A stretch of 64,000 nt of DNA, from the NCBI GenBank assembly GCA_014695325.1, contig JACJNZ010000015.1:1-64000 (forward strand), read 5' to 3'. Made by a program: the position numbers and the translations under genes. This DNA comes from Cyanobacteria bacterium FACHB-502. Lineage in GTDB: Bacteria > Cyanobacteriota > Cyanobacteriia > Elainellales > Elainellaceae. The stretch's first letter is position 1. The number at the start of each line of letters is the position of its first letter. A model generated the notes under the pieces. It saw nothing but the letters and a program-made list of their open reading frames with translations. It searched no databases and had not been told where the DNA came from. Below are positions 1 to 8,259 of this stretch, piece after piece.

Positions 1-110
1 TATGGTACGGTGGACCCACCCTGACCCATCCCGAACTCAGGTGTGAAACGCTGAAACGGCGACGATAGTTGGAGGGTTGCTTCCTGCAACAATAGCTCGA
101 TGCCAGGGTA
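1..110 (+). rRNA. 5S ribosomal RNA, 3' part (truncated by window edge)
   Basis: The sequence reads through the conserved 5S blocks CCCATCCCGAACTCAG and AATAGCTCGATGCCAGGG, in the right order and spacing for a cyanobacterial 5S rRNA. The first few bases of the gene lie outside the window. An intrinsic terminator follows at once, so this is the end of a ribosomal RNA operon transcribed rightward. Confidence 0.93.
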
Positions 111-120
111 ATTTTCTGAA

Positions 121-157
121 ATCTCCCCCTTGTGATTATGCTTGGGGGAGATTTTGT
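121..157 (+). terminator. Intrinsic terminator of the rRNA operon
   Basis: A perfect 9-bp stem (ATCTCCCCC at 121-129 with GGGGGAGAT at 144-152), a 14-nt loop and a T-rich tail lie about 10 nt after the 5S rRNA. Confidence 0.9.
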
Positions 158-285
158 TTCGCTCGATTTGAGGCTTAGGGCGTAAGTAAGTATGATCACT
201 TTACTTTTTTAACCCATACCTAACGATCGACGAGAACAAGAAAACAGATAGGTTATGATTCCCTCAGAAGTGAGGACATTGAAAG

Positions 286-912
286 ATGCGCTATCTGAGA
301 AATCTTATGCAAAGCAGTTGCGGTAAAAGAGTTAGCTTCTTGATTGGTGGGCTGCTTGTTGCGCTACCTGTGATCCCGATTGTAGCAGCAGCACAAACGC
401 CTGGGATTAATCCCTGTCCACGTATCTACTACGAAGAGCCATTTAACAGCACTCGCCGTGTGCCGCAGGGGTGCCCACCGAATGCTGCTACTCTTCAAGA
501 GACTGGACAAAGTCCAGCTACCTCTGCTCCTGTACCTGGTCAAATTTTTCCGGGAACTGCGCCAGAACAGGCTCCTCTGCCAGAAACTGTTCAGTCGCCA
601 AGCGCGTTTGTTACGCCTATTAATGGAACAGTTAGCATTGAGTTAATTAATAATACGAATACTAATGTAACTTATGAGGTGCTGGGGGTAACTGATCAGC
701 GATCGCTTGTGGGTGGTTCGCAAGTAACCCTTCAGGGGCTACAGGTTCCAGTTAATATGACCTTTGTGCGTCCTGATGGTGGATTTGTTACAGTGACACC
801 TCGCCAGATTGCTCCAGGAGTTCTAGAAGTTACCCTTGTTGAAGCAGTTGATGTTGATGCTGGACAGGGTGCATTGAATATTCAGCGCGACGGAGGGGTA
901 TTTCTAAGTTAG
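286..912 (+). CDS. Secreted hypothetical protein
   Basis: This is a 208-residue protein with a basic start (several Arg/Lys), a hydrophobic stretch at about residues 18-35 and an Ala-rich cleavage-like site near residues 34-37, so it is probably exported. The next 65 residues are rich in Pro, Thr, Gln and Ser, which looks like a flexible linker. The C-terminal half (about 105-208) is Val/Thr-rich and suggests a beta-sandwich-like fold. I recognise no family and assign no function. It stands alone after the rRNA operon and has its own terminator at 968-1017. An internal ATG at residue 8 is another possible start. Confidence 0.8.
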   Translation: MRYLRNLMQSSCGKRVSFLIGGLLVALPVIPIVAAAQTPGINPCPRIYYEEPFNSTRRVPQGCPPNAATLQETGQSPATSAPVPGQIFPGTAPEQAPLPETVQSPSAFVTPINGTVSIELINNTNTNVTYEVLGVTDQRSLVGGSQVTLQGLQVPVNMTFVRPDGGFVTVTPRQIAPGVLEVTLVEAVDVDAGQGALNIQRDGGVFLS

Positions 913-967
913 ATTTCTGTATTTTGCGAGTGCTAGTGTTTTGAACAATTCTTTGATTTATTATGGA

Positions 968-1017
968 GTGAGTGGGTGAACGATTTGATGTTTAGGCACC
1001 CCTCACATTTTTTGTTT
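968..1017 (+). terminator. Terminator after the secreted hypothetical gene
   Basis: GTGAG-T-GGGTG (968-978) pairs with CACCC-CTCAC (997-1006) with one bulged T, followed by a T-rich tail at 1008-1017. Confidence 0.75.
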
Positions 1018-1038
1018 AAATTTGCGTTAATCAGGTTG

Positions 1039-1638
1039 TTATGGAATTGAACGCAGAAAGATCTGCGTGACCCAATAGGAGTTACCAATACGCCAAACTC
1101 CGATGCCTGTTTCCCGATACTCCGATCGCAGTATGTTTGCTCGGTGTCCTGGGCTATTCATCCACCCTTCAATTGCCGCAGGAACGGGCTGAGCGATATT
1201 AACACTCCGAAATAAGTTTTCACCTACTATCCAGTAGAAGATGTTGGCGGAACGAACGCGATCGGAAACAGAGTCTCCATCGGGGCTTGTGTGGCTGAAG
1301 AACTTGCGCTCTGCCATCTTTTGGCTGTATTTCCTAGCGACAGAAGCAAGCCGATCGTTATGATTCAGCTCGGTTAAGCCTTGCTGTTGACGAATTGCAT
1401 TAATCTCTTGCCAAATTTGCTTCTCCACTATGGCAATGGATGAAGATTGAGCCGGAGTTGGTGTAGGTTGCGAAGCAATCTCTTTTAGGATAGGAAGTTT
1501 CTGTGAAGCTTCCTCTAAGAAATTTTGAACGGACTGACAGCCTGAAAACACAAAAGGCAGCGTGAACAGAAGACTGCTTTTGATAAACCAATTAATTATT
1601 TTTTGAGGCAGACGGGAAGGAAAGGGCGATCGATTCAT
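1039..1638 (-). CDS. CAP-domain (SCP/PR-1-like) lipoprotein
   Basis: The C-terminal ~125 residues form a CAP/SCP domain: an N-terminal helix with a conserved Asn-Arg motif (LNHNDRLASVARKYSQKMA), then FFSHTSPDG, GENLF, and GWMNSPGHRANIL ending in the usual Trp-Val-Thr-Gln strand. I chose the ATG at 1638 because it is followed by a basic stretch, a hydrophobic segment and a lipobox-like FSGC, giving a ~199-residue exported, probably lipid-anchored protein. An upstream ATG at 1728 would add 30 residues before the signal. Bacterial CAP proteins are extracytoplasmic and mostly uncharacterised. No clear ribosome site precedes either start. Confidence 0.87.
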   Translation of the reverse strand: MNRSPFPSRLPQKIINWFIKSSLLFTLPFVFSGCQSVQNFLEEASQKLPILKEIASQPTPTPAQSSSIAIVEKQIWQEINAIRQQQGLTELNHNDRLASVARKYSQKMAERKFFSHTSPDGDSVSDRVRSANIFYWIVGENLFRSVNIAQPVPAAIEGWMNSPGHRANILRSEYRETGIGVWRIGNSYWVTQIFLRSIP

Positions 1639-1778
1639 GGTTAGGAGGGGAAGAGAAATTAACAGCTTAGCAAGACAGGCTAATACTTGCTTGGTTAAAG
1701 GGATTCCGTCAATAGTAGGATGAAGCAACGGAAACCGATCGTTTAGAAAATAGAGGAAAGAATTATGAGGTTTTCGTC

Positions 1779-1973
1779 ATGGCAAAAGCAAATCCGATTG
1801 AGATTCAGAAAGACCTAAAAGGGATCGACTATCCTGCGACTAAGGAGGATATTCTCAAACACGCGAAAAAGAACGGCGCAGATAAAAATGTGCAGCAGAT
1901 TTTAGAACAAATTCCGGATCAGGAATATGCGAAGCCAACAGATGTGAACAAAGCGATTGGCGAGTTGGAATAA
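1779..1973 (+). CDS. DUF2795 family protein
   Basis: This 64-residue protein has the DUF2795 pattern: a helix with KDLKGIDYPATKEDILKHA, then a Lys/Asp turn and a second helix ending in an Ala-Ile-Gly-Glu-Leu tail. Family members are small, soluble, often stress-linked cyanobacterial or actinobacterial proteins of unknown role. A GAGG element sits about 9 nt before the ATG. It is divergent from the CAP lipoprotein gene. Confidence 0.88.
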   Translation: MAKANPIEIQKDLKGIDYPATKEDILKHAKKNGADKNVQQILEQIPDQEYAKPTDVNKAIGELE

Positions 1974-2018
1974 GCTGAGATTGCTATTTGCAAGTGTTTG
2001 TTTGTAATTATTCTGCTA

Positions 2019-2080
2019 GGGGTGTTGAGGTAATGCATTTTATGTGTCTCATATAGGAATGCCATTCCTACACCCCGTTT
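2019..2080 (+). terminator. Possible terminator after the DUF2795 gene
   Basis: An outer 7-bp stem (GGGGTGT 2019-2025 with ACACCCC 2070-2076) encloses a small inner hairpin (AGGAAT 2055-2060 with ATTCCT 2064-2069) and is followed by GTTTT. The long loop makes it a weak call. Confidence 0.35.
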
Positions 2081-2128
2081 TCGATTCGCTAACGATCGCT
2101 ATATTTGCCGTTGAATATAGCTTGTTAT

Positions 2129-2332
2129 TCAGCTTTGTCTTGCCAGAATTGCTCCAACAATCAGTGCGATTAGAATTGGAAGAAAGCTGGGAATCGCTAC
2201 CAAGAGACCCCATTTCCCGAATCGAATTGGTTGATTGTCTGCCCTAAGCAGCGCAATGACAGCAGCAATGCCAAGGGCAACCCAAATTACACCAAACCAG
2301 ATGAAGATCAGATAGGCTGAATCACCGCGCAT
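2129..2332 (-). CDS. Small two-helix membrane protein
   Basis: This is a 67-residue protein from the ATG at 2332. It has two hydrophobic segments (about residues 7-28 and 43-62) joined by a short polar loop with Arg and Lys, so it should be an inner-membrane hairpin. A GGGAAAA element lies a few bases before the ATG; an upstream ATG at 2410 would add 26 polar residues and looks less likely. I recognise no family. Confidence 0.6.
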   Translation of the reverse strand: MRGDSAYLIFIWFGVIWVALGIAAVIALLRADNQPIRFGKWGLLVAIPSFLPILIALIVGAILARQS

Positions 2333-2522
2333 CGTTTGATTTTCCCTGCCCTTGTTCGTTACGTTGATTAAACCGTTGTGAACTGTTGTGAAACATTTAC
2401 TTGCACTCAAAGCTGACGATTGCGCATTGAAATTTACAACTCATTCACGTTAGCAATTTTCTGGCTTGTTGTGTTTTTATGGTGTTTCGCGCGATCTAAC
2501 TTAGCGATTAAGCTTAAGTGAT

Positions 2523-3950
2523 TTAGCTTAATGGATGCAGCGGCAAGCAAATTATAAATTTTGCACCCTGTCCAAGAGAACTGCTTGCTGTAATATTGCC
2601 GCCGTGCGCCTGAATAATGCGTTGTGCGATTGCTAGCCCTAATCCTGTGCTGCTTCCCTTTCGCGATGGATCGCCCGTGTAGAATTGTTCAAAAATTCGT
2701 GGCAATGTGTTTTGATCAATGCCTGGTCCCTGGTCTTGAATGGTAATGATGGCTTGCTGACTATTCCGTATTCCAGCGATAAAGACTTGAGAATTTTCTT
2801 TTGAATGTTTGATTGCGTTGTCTAGAATGTTTAATAACGCTTGCAGAAGTCGCTCCGGATCGCCGGTTAGGGAAACTTTTGTAACTTTCAGGTGCAGCGA
2901 CATTCCACGGCTTTGCATTCGCGTTTCTACCGCTCGAACTGCACGATCGATTAATTGCTGGAGATCGATTGTCTGTTGCTCTAAAAGGGTTGCCCCTGCT
3001 TCTAACCGCCCCAAGTCCAGTAGATCGTGAATCAATCGGGCTGATCGTTGCGTTTCATCACTAATCGTTTGAAAGAAGCGATCGCGCAGATGAGGTTCTT
3101 CTACGGCTCCATTTTGCAGTGCTTCAACGGTGACTTGAATATTGCTAATGGGGGTACGAAGTTCATGCGAGACATTTGCTAGAAAGGCACGACGCTCCTG
3201 ATCGAGAGAGGCTAGCCGTTCACTCATTCGATTCAGTTCGATCGCTAACTCATTTAATTCATTGCTTTGATGGATACTCAACTCGTCGCCAAAATGACCA
3301 CCCCCTAACCGAATTGCAAAGTCTCGCATGGTTTGAATTGGAATTGCAAAACTTCTGGCTAACCGATCGCTAATCACCGCGCAGAGAAACATCGTCAACA
3401 GCAGGGCACCGATCACAGTCCACCACAGCAAGGAGAGCTGCCGCTGAAATTGTTCTAGCGTCACTGACATTCTCAGCACTCCTAGAAGCTGCCCATTGCG
3501 CTGAATTGGTCGCGCCACGTATAGGCGATCGTCGTTTGATAATATGCCTTTCGCTGTTCCTTGAACGGTTTGATTTTGTAGAGCTTCCCGCACCCCTGGC
3601 ACTTCTAGCCAATTTATAATACGACGGTCTTCGGTAGTAGAAGAGGCAAGAAGTTGACCCTGAGAATCAAAGACACGCACTATTACTGTTTCGGCTTGAC
3701 CATGGAGTTGCATAAGCTGCTGAACGCGCTGAAGATTCTGCTGTTCCAGCTCGTCTGCCACACTTTCACCGATCGCTGTTGCCCAATTTCCTAAATCGGT
3801 CTGCCGCATCTCTATGAAATAGGTGGAGAGCGATTGCAGTAGGAAACCAGCCATTAATGAAGTTCCTAACCCAGTAAGCAGCCAATAGGTCACTAGCAGC
3901 TTTGTGTGTAGAGAATTCCATTTGATTGAGCGGAACAGTTTAAGCTGCAT
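2523..3950 (-). CDS. Membrane sensor histidine kinase (HAMP-HisKA-HATPase)
   Basis: This 475-residue kinase has a membrane helix at about 18-40, a ~130-residue periplasmic sensor region, a second helix at 174-197 and a HAMP linker to about 250. The dimerisation/phospho-acceptor helix follows, with SHELRTPISN (His262). The ATPase domain carries the N box DNAIKHS, the G1 box DQGPGID and the G2 box TGLGLAIAQ. The signal sensed cannot be read from the sequence. It follows the receiver-only gene at 3965-4345 by 14 nt on the same strand, so the two are very probably co-transcribed partners. Confidence 0.95.
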   Translation of the reverse strand: MQLKLFRSIKWNSLHTKLLVTYWLLTGLGTSLMAGFLLQSLSTYFIEMRQTDLGNWATAIGESVADELEQQNLQRVQQLMQLHGQAETVIVRVFDSQGQLLASSTTEDRRIINWLEVPGVREALQNQTVQGTAKGILSNDDRLYVARPIQRNGQLLGVLRMSVTLEQFQRQLSLLWWTVIGALLLTMFLCAVISDRLARSFAIPIQTMRDFAIRLGGGHFGDELSIHQSNELNELAIELNRMSERLASLDQERRAFLANVSHELRTPISNIQVTVEALQNGAVEEPHLRDRFFQTISDETQRSARLIHDLLDLGRLEAGATLLEQQTIDLQQLIDRAVRAVETRMQSRGMSLHLKVTKVSLTGDPERLLQALLNILDNAIKHSKENSQVFIAGIRNSQQAIITIQDQGPGIDQNTLPRIFEQFYTGDPSRKGSSTGLGLAIAQRIIQAHGGNITASSSLGQGAKFIICLPLHPLS

Positions 3951-3964
3951 TGTTGCTAATCTAC

Positions 3965-4345
3965 CTATCGTAGGTCCTCTCCTGCCGATTGCGGTCGCAA
4001 AACTGCTTTGATCCGCGCTAATAGTTCACCAGTATTAAAGGGTTTTGTAATGTAGTCGTCTGCTCCAGCATTAAGTCCCCACGCTTTATCGATATCTTGA
4101 TCTTTTGCAGTCAGCATGACGATCGGAACATTGGAAAAAGCCCGAATTCGCCAGCACACTTCCATGCCGCTCACCTCCGGCAGCATTAAGTCCAGCAAAA
4201 TTACATCGGGAACCTGCTTATGAAATAGTTTTAATGCAGAAGCACCATCTGATGCGGTTGTGACTTCGTACCCCTCTTTCTGCAAGGCATAAGTCAAGCT
4301 ATCGCGCAGCGGTGCTTCATCATCAACAAGTAGAACGTGAGGCAT
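3965..4345 (-). CDS. Receiver-only response regulator
   Basis: From the ATG at 4345 this is a 126-residue protein: a complete receiver domain with the acidic pair DDE, the phosphorylated Asp in LLDLMLPEVSG, the Thr of MLTAKD and the Lys of ITKPF. It closely resembles OmpR/PhoB-family receivers, yet the frame stops right after the last helix, where the winged-helix DNA-binding domain would begin. No such domain is encoded before the kinase start 14 nt away. It may be a true single-domain regulator or an OmpR-type protein that lost its output domain. A longer reading from 4441 adds 32 residues that do not fit the family. Confidence 0.9.
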   Translation of the reverse strand: MPHVLLVDDEAPLRDSLTYALQKEGYEVTTASDGASALKLFHKQVPDVILLDLMLPEVSGMEVCWRIRAFSNVPIVMLTAKDQDIDKAWGLNAGADDYITKPFNTGELLARIKAVLRPQSAGEDLR

Positions 4346-4511
4346 AACCAATTCAATTACTCTACTAGCAAGATTATAATTCTTGTGTCTATTTTCATCC
4401 TCCTGTTTGAGTGTACAGCTTACTACGCGGTTCTGAAACAACGTCTAATCAGGTCGTGAATCGATACACTGAAACACGAATTTAACGAATTTAACGATCG
4501 CCCATTCTTCC

Positions 4512-4947
4512 TCACATTGAAAGCCGCCCATCATCCCGCAACCCTGATGCGCTGCGAGTTCTAGTAAAGCCGAAATAAGCAGCAATGAGGGCAGTTACAG
4601 CGTGCAGCCAGATATCATGACCAAAGATGGGAATTAACCCAAACGTTGTATTCAGTACGGGGAGGAAGCCTATGATCGTGAGCAATCCATAGAAAATCGC
4701 CAATCCCCGGCAGTAAGTTCTTGCACTGCTATATCGGCGGTAGGAAAGTAGTCCCAAAACCCAACTGCTAAATGCACAATGTTATGCAAAACGTTGATTG
4801 GAAAGAGACCCATCAGATAGCCATAGCCTGCATTAACAGCCAGTTGAGGAGCAGCACCGGGAGTTGCAACCATACCAGGAATGAAGCCGAGAATTCCAAC
4901 CAGAACGTAAACGATGCCGCTAATAAAGCGAAATATCGTGCTCCCAT
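4512..4947 (-). pseudogene. DUF4383-family membrane protein, two frameshifts
   Basis: Three overlapping minus-strand frames together give one DUF4383 protein. It starts MGARYFAL (ATG 4947, AAAGGAG just upstream), continues in a second frame as GFIPGMVATPGAAPQLAV and NVLHNIVHLAVGFW, and ends in a third frame as SYRRYSSARTYCRGLAIFYG, NTTFGLIP and GHDIWLHAVTALIAAYFGF. The frame changes near 4923 and near 4755, each as if one base were lost (the second inside a G run). Putting back two bases makes 438 nt, a 145-codon gene. It is either a recently broken gene or two sequencing deletions. Confidence 0.85.
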
Positions 4948-5432
4948 AGACGCTCCTTTGAATTGGAAAAAGAGGTTTCGTAAGATGTGGGCTCTGTTCA
5001 CTTTTCTACTCACCTTTTTGCTCACCATGATGAATAGTAAGTGTGAGGAGTGTGAATTGCTTTATCTTCGAAAGCCGATCGTCTTTTCACCTCAACCTTA
5101 AGTTATGGCTAGTACCATAATTCCTCTATCTATAGGAACAAATTCTTAACACTGCAAGGTTATTTATTCAACAACTGTTGAAAAAAATAGTTTATGCCAG
5201 CGCTCTAGGGATAGAGAATAGGAAAAAGCAGCCTAAGGTTGAACAACATCAGAACGAGATTTAGTTAATCAAAAACCGCTTCTACCTTAAGATAGAGAAC
5301 GATTCCTACCAAAGGGGTAAATGATTTTGGTATGGTGTCGGTTGTATCTATTGCCTATTATGAAAACCTCTGTTCAAGCTGTTTTGCTATCGATCGGCGA
5401 CTAAGATTCTAAGCAAAGCTTTAAACGGAAAT
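4948..5432. other. Intergenic, no gene seen
   Basis: About 485 AT-rich bases lie between the broken DUF4383 gene and the end of the TetR gene. Only short open frames without start context were seen. The first part should contain the promoter of the DUF4383 gene; nothing else can be supported. Confidence 0.6.
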
Positions 5433-5981
5433 TTATCCATTTCTACAAAGCTCCTTGGGCAATTGCTGCATCACTCGCTGAAACGGAGCTGAATTGTTTA
5501 ATGCTTGAGATAAAATCAATGCTCCTTGAATAGCGATCACTGCATTCTCTCCTTGCTGGTGAGCCAGGCTTTTATTCATTCCCGCTGCGGTAAGGACATT
5601 GGCGATCGCATCGATCCAAATTTGATAGAGGGCTTGGACGCGATTGTGAAACACATCACGGGCAGAACCTAATAAGAGAATGGCTGAGAGGCAGGGCTGT
5701 TTTCCTCCGTCGTACACTTCACTCAGGCGATCGCACATCTGCTGTAGTTGAGCTAGCGGATCGCCTGGGGTTTTAAGCTTTTGCACAATGTTTTGATCTA
5801 TCCAGCGTTCCAGGTAATCCAGCACCGCTTCAACCATTTCATCTTTGCCGCCAGGGAAGTGGTGGTAAAGGCTGGCTTTCCCCAATCCGGTTGCTGCAGA
5901 GATTTTGGCTAGCGTTGCGCCGTCGTAGCCGTGTTGCCGAAACAGACATAACAGGGATGGAATGTAGGTTTCTTTCGGCAT
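5433..5981 (-). CDS. TetR/AcrR-family transcriptional regulator
   Basis: The N-terminus carries the TetR helix-turn-helix: RQHGYDGATLAKISAATGLG followed by KASLYHHFPGGKDEMVEAVL. The rest is a helical ligand-binding domain. I prefer the ATG at 5981 (182 residues): the alternative ATG at 6036-6038 touches the first operator repeat and would leave almost no leader. The gene is divergent from the GST gene, and the shared region has two identical 24-bp repeats, so it probably represses itself and the GST/flavin-protein pair. The inducer is unknown; electrophiles are a reasonable guess given a GST neighbour. Confidence 0.92.
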   Translation of the reverse strand: MPKETYIPSLLCLFRQHGYDGATLAKISAATGLGKASLYHHFPGGKDEMVEAVLDYLERWIDQNIVQKLKTPGDPLAQLQQMCDRLSEVYDGGKQPCLSAILLLGSARDVFHNRVQALYQIWIDAIANVLTAAGMNKSLAHQQGENAVIAIQGALILSQALNNSAPFQRVMQQLPKELCRNG

Positions 5982-6037
5982 TGGTTTTTTTGGACATTGA
6001 AGGGTTGGCGTGAAAGGTTGGCGTTGGCTGATTGACA

Positions 6038-6087
6038 TTATACCGAACGAACGGTACAGTTAGTTATACCGAACGAACGGTACAGTT
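6038..6087. promoter_or_regulatory. Twin operator-like repeats between tetR and GST genes
   Basis: A 24-bp sequence with the core TACCGAACGAACGGTA occurs at 6038-6061 and again, unchanged, at 6064-6087. The outer arms TACCG and CGGTA form an inverted repeat, as expected for a TetR dimer. The repeats are 26 bp apart centre to centre, in the divergent promoter region. Confidence 0.8.
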
Positions 6088-6129
6088 CAACTGTATAGTT
6101 TTTGGAAAGAATCAATTAGGCAAACCATC

Positions 6130-6747
6130 ATGATTCAGCTTTACGGTCACGAACTGTCTGGCAACAGCTACAAAGTTAAATTGATGCTGTCGCTGCTGGG
6201 TTTAGAGTCTGTTTGGATTAAAGTCGATTTGCTAAAAGGCACACACAAACAGCCCGAATTCCTGGCACTCAATCCGTTTGGACAGGTTCCAGTTCTGGTG
6301 GATAGAGAAGCGGTGCTGGCAGATGCTCAAGCAATTTTGGTGTATCTGGCTCGACAGTATGGCGGCGAATCCTGGTTGCCATTAGATCCAGAGGGGATGA
6401 GTCGCGTGATGCGCTGGCTTTCCACCACTGCCGGAGAAGTGCGTCAGGGTCCAGAATCGGCTCGTCTCTATCACTTGTTCAAAGCCACCAGCATCAATCT
6501 GGAACGGGCAACTCAAAAATCAGAATTTATTCTGACGCAGCTAAACGATCGTTTAGCAGAACAAAACTGGCTGGAATTGGGACATCCTACGATCGCCGAT
6601 GTCGCTGTGTTTCCCTATGTCGCGCTCGCACCAGACGGCAAGATTGATCTTACGCCTTACCCCAATGTGCTCGCCTGGATCGATCGCATTAAACATCTTC
6701 CCGGTTTTGTTGGCATGACTGGCATTTCGGAACCCGTTACCGCTTAG
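6130..6747 (+). CDS. Glutathione S-transferase family protein
   Basis: This 205-residue protein has the thioredoxin-like GST N-terminal domain: MIQLYGHELSGNSYKVKLML, with the Ser-Gly-Asn region at the active site, then FGQVPVLVD with the cis-Pro, and DAQAILVYLARQYG. An all-helical C-terminal domain with the N-capping motif HPTIADVAVFPYV follows. It should conjugate or reduce substrates with glutathione in the cytosol. It is 9 nt upstream of the pyridoxamine-oxidase-like gene and is probably controlled by the divergent TetR. Confidence 0.93.
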   Translation: MIQLYGHELSGNSYKVKLMLSLLGLESVWIKVDLLKGTHKQPEFLALNPFGQVPVLVDREAVLADAQAILVYLARQYGGESWLPLDPEGMSRVMRWLSTTAGEVRQGPESARLYHLFKATSINLERATQKSEFILTQLNDRLAEQNWLELGHPTIADVAVFPYVALAPDGKIDLTPYPNVLAWIDRIKHLPGFVGMTGISEPVTA

Positions 6748-6756
6748 GAGAACATC

Positions 6757-7398
6757 ATGTCCCGCAAGTTTGGCGAAATTGCCTTTACGCCCGAAGTGAA
6801 AGCGGCACAAGCAGAACGCGGCTCGCGTCAAACCTACGAAAAATACATTGCGAATGGTCCTGCAAACGATGCGATCGCTCCAAAAGTTGCAGATTTTATT
6901 GCACAGCTCGATGGCTTTTATTTCGGAACGGTCAGCTCTAACGGCTATCCTTATATCCAGTTTCGCGGCGGTTCACCAGGATTTCTAAAAGTGCTGGATG
7001 AGAAAACGCTGGGCTTTGCTGACTTTTCGGGCAATGTGCAGTACATCACGATCGGGAATTTATCGGGGAACGACAAAGCGTTTTTGTTTTTGATGGATTA
7101 CCGTCATCGTAAACGCATCAAGATTTGGGGCAGAGCCGAATTTATCGAAGGAGAATCAGAATGGACTGAACGACTGCGCGTTCCCGGTTATCCTGCGGTA
7201 ATTGAGCGATCGATTCTCTTTCATGTAGAAGCCATCAGCGAAAACTGTCCGCAGCACATTCCCATCCGTTATTCAGAAACTGAAGTCGAAGCAATGATAG
7301 CTCCTTTGCGCGATCGAATTGCTGAGTTGGAACAAGAGCTAGAACGTAAGTTAGAACATGAGCTAGAACGTAAGTTAGAACATGAGCTAGAACATTAG
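6757..7398 (+). CDS. Pyridoxamine 5'-phosphate oxidase-like flavoprotein
   Basis: Residues ~40-170 match the split-barrel FMN-binding (PNPOx-like) fold: FYFGTVSSNGYPYIQFRGG, LGFADFSGNVQYITIGNL, and FLMDYRHRKRIKIWGRAEF. Such proteins usually bind FMN, F420 or heme and reduce small electrophiles; the substrate here is unknown. A good ribosome site (AGGAG) precedes the ATG. It forms an operon with the GST gene. The C-terminus (about residues 178-213) is a Glu/Leu/Lys/Arg-rich helix made by a perfect 24-bp tandem repeat (see 7336-7395), likely a short coiled coil. Confidence 0.9.
   Translation: MSRKFGEIAFTPEVKAAQAERGSRQTYEKYIANGPANDAIAPKVADFIAQLDGFYFGTVSSNGYPYIQFRGGSPGFLKVLDEKTLGFADFSGNVQYITIGNLSGNDKAFLFLMDYRHRKRIKIWGRAEFIEGESEWTERLRVPGYPAVIERSILFHVEAISENCPQHIPIRYSETEVEAMIAPLRDRIAELEQELERKLEHELERKLEHELEH
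7336..7395 (+). repeat. 24-bp in-frame tandem repeat (2.5 copies)
   Basis: Two perfect 24-bp units (7336-7359, 7360-7383) and a 12-bp partial unit (7384-7395) encode ELERKLEH, ELERKLEH and ELEH up to the stop codon. The unit keeps the reading frame, so copy-number change would lengthen or shorten the helix without a frameshift. Confidence 0.93.
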
Positions 7399-7419
7399 CT
7401 TGGAGCAACCGCCTGGAGT

Positions 7420-7451
7420 AACCGTTTAGACAAACGGCTCCATAAACGGTT
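7420..7451. terminator. Hairpin after the GST/flavoprotein operon
   Basis: A perfect 9-bp stem (AACCGTTTA 7420-7428 with TAAACGGTT 7443-7451) and a 14-nt loop lie between two convergent genes. The following T run is short, so it is a weak terminator or other RNA structure. Confidence 0.45.
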
Positions 7452-7509
7452 ATTTGAACAGTGGCAGTGATCCTGCATCGCTCCCGAATGCTACTTTATG
7501 TTTAGCGAG

Positions 7510-7749
7510 TTATGTCTCGTGAAGCTGCTGTCGTAGTTCCTGCTTGCGTTTCTCTGGAATGTCTCGCCAATCGATATTCAGAATTACCCCTTTTAATGCC
7601 CAAAGCAGGTTGAGCGAAACAAGCGGATGATTTTCACGAATCAACTGAAATGCAGTTATTGCGCCACACTTCTGTAAATCATCTAATGTATCAATGTCAA
7701 TTTCGTAAAGCCATTGACGCGAAACCTTACCAATATTTCTGATCTTCAC
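7510..7749 (-). CDS. TfoX/Sxy C-terminal domain protein
   Basis: This 79-residue protein corresponds to the stand-alone TfoX C-terminal domain: [34 protein letters not shown], then [20 protein letters not shown]. The domain contains helix-hairpin-helix-like repeats. TfoX/Sxy controls competence in Gammaproteobacteria, but the isolated C-terminal domain occurs widely and its function is not established. It is convergent with the flavoprotein gene and divergent from the DUF1348 gene. Confidence 0.88.
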   Translation of the reverse strand: MKIRNIGKVSRQWLYEIDIDTLDDLQKCGAITAFQLIRENHPLVSLNLLWALKGVILNIDWRDIPEKRKQELRQQLHET

Positions 7750-7809
7750 TACGTCAGCGTTCTCCTTCGTTGTATTCTATTCATTTCAACTGCTGGGAAA
7801 AATTTAACT

Positions 7810-8247
7810 ATGTCTGATTCAACTCATCGTCCTCCCCTGCCTCCATTCACGCTGGAAACTGCAAAGGCAAAAGTGCAAGCCGCTGAAGATGCCTGGAACA
7901 CGCGCAATCCTGAACGAGTTGCTTTGGCATACACCGAAGATTCTGAATGGCGAAATCGAGCGGAGTTTATTCATGGCCGAGCGGCGATCGTGGAGTTTCT
8001 CAAGCGCAAATGGGCAAAAGAACTCGACTATCGGTTAAAAAAAGAACTTTGGTGTTTTATGGACAATCGAATTGCGGTGCGATTTGAATATGAATGGCAC
8101 GATGACTCTGGCTTCTGGTATCGCTCCTATGGCAACGAGAATTGGGAATTTGCCGAAAATGGATTGATGATGCGGAGATATGCCAGCATTAACGATGTGC
8201 CGATTCAGGAATCCGATCGCAAGTTTCGCTGGGAGCGTTCAAGCTAA
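7810..8247 (+). CDS. DUF1348 (NTF2/SnoaL-like) protein
   Basis: From the ATG at 7810 this 145-residue protein matches DUF1348 over its full length: [56 protein letters not shown], then VRFEYEWHD and a final ASINDVPI. The fold is a cone-shaped NTF2-like domain; no reaction is established. An upstream in-frame start at 7714 would add 32 residues that overlap the divergent TfoX gene and do not fit the family. It begins a likely operon with the GNAT and DMT genes. Confidence 0.9.
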   Translation: MSDSTHRPPLPPFTLETAKAKVQAAEDAWNTRNPERVALAYTEDSEWRNRAEFIHGRAAIVEFLKRKWAKELDYRLKKELWCFMDNRIAVRFEYEWHDDSGFWYRSYGNENWEFAENGLMMRRYASINDVPIQESDRKFRWERSS

Positions 8248-8259
8248 AGAGGAAAATCA

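Noticed and set aside
4772-5101. Plus-strand frame opposite the DUF4383 pseudogene
   Set aside because: No family; the opposite strand carries clear DUF4383 sequence.
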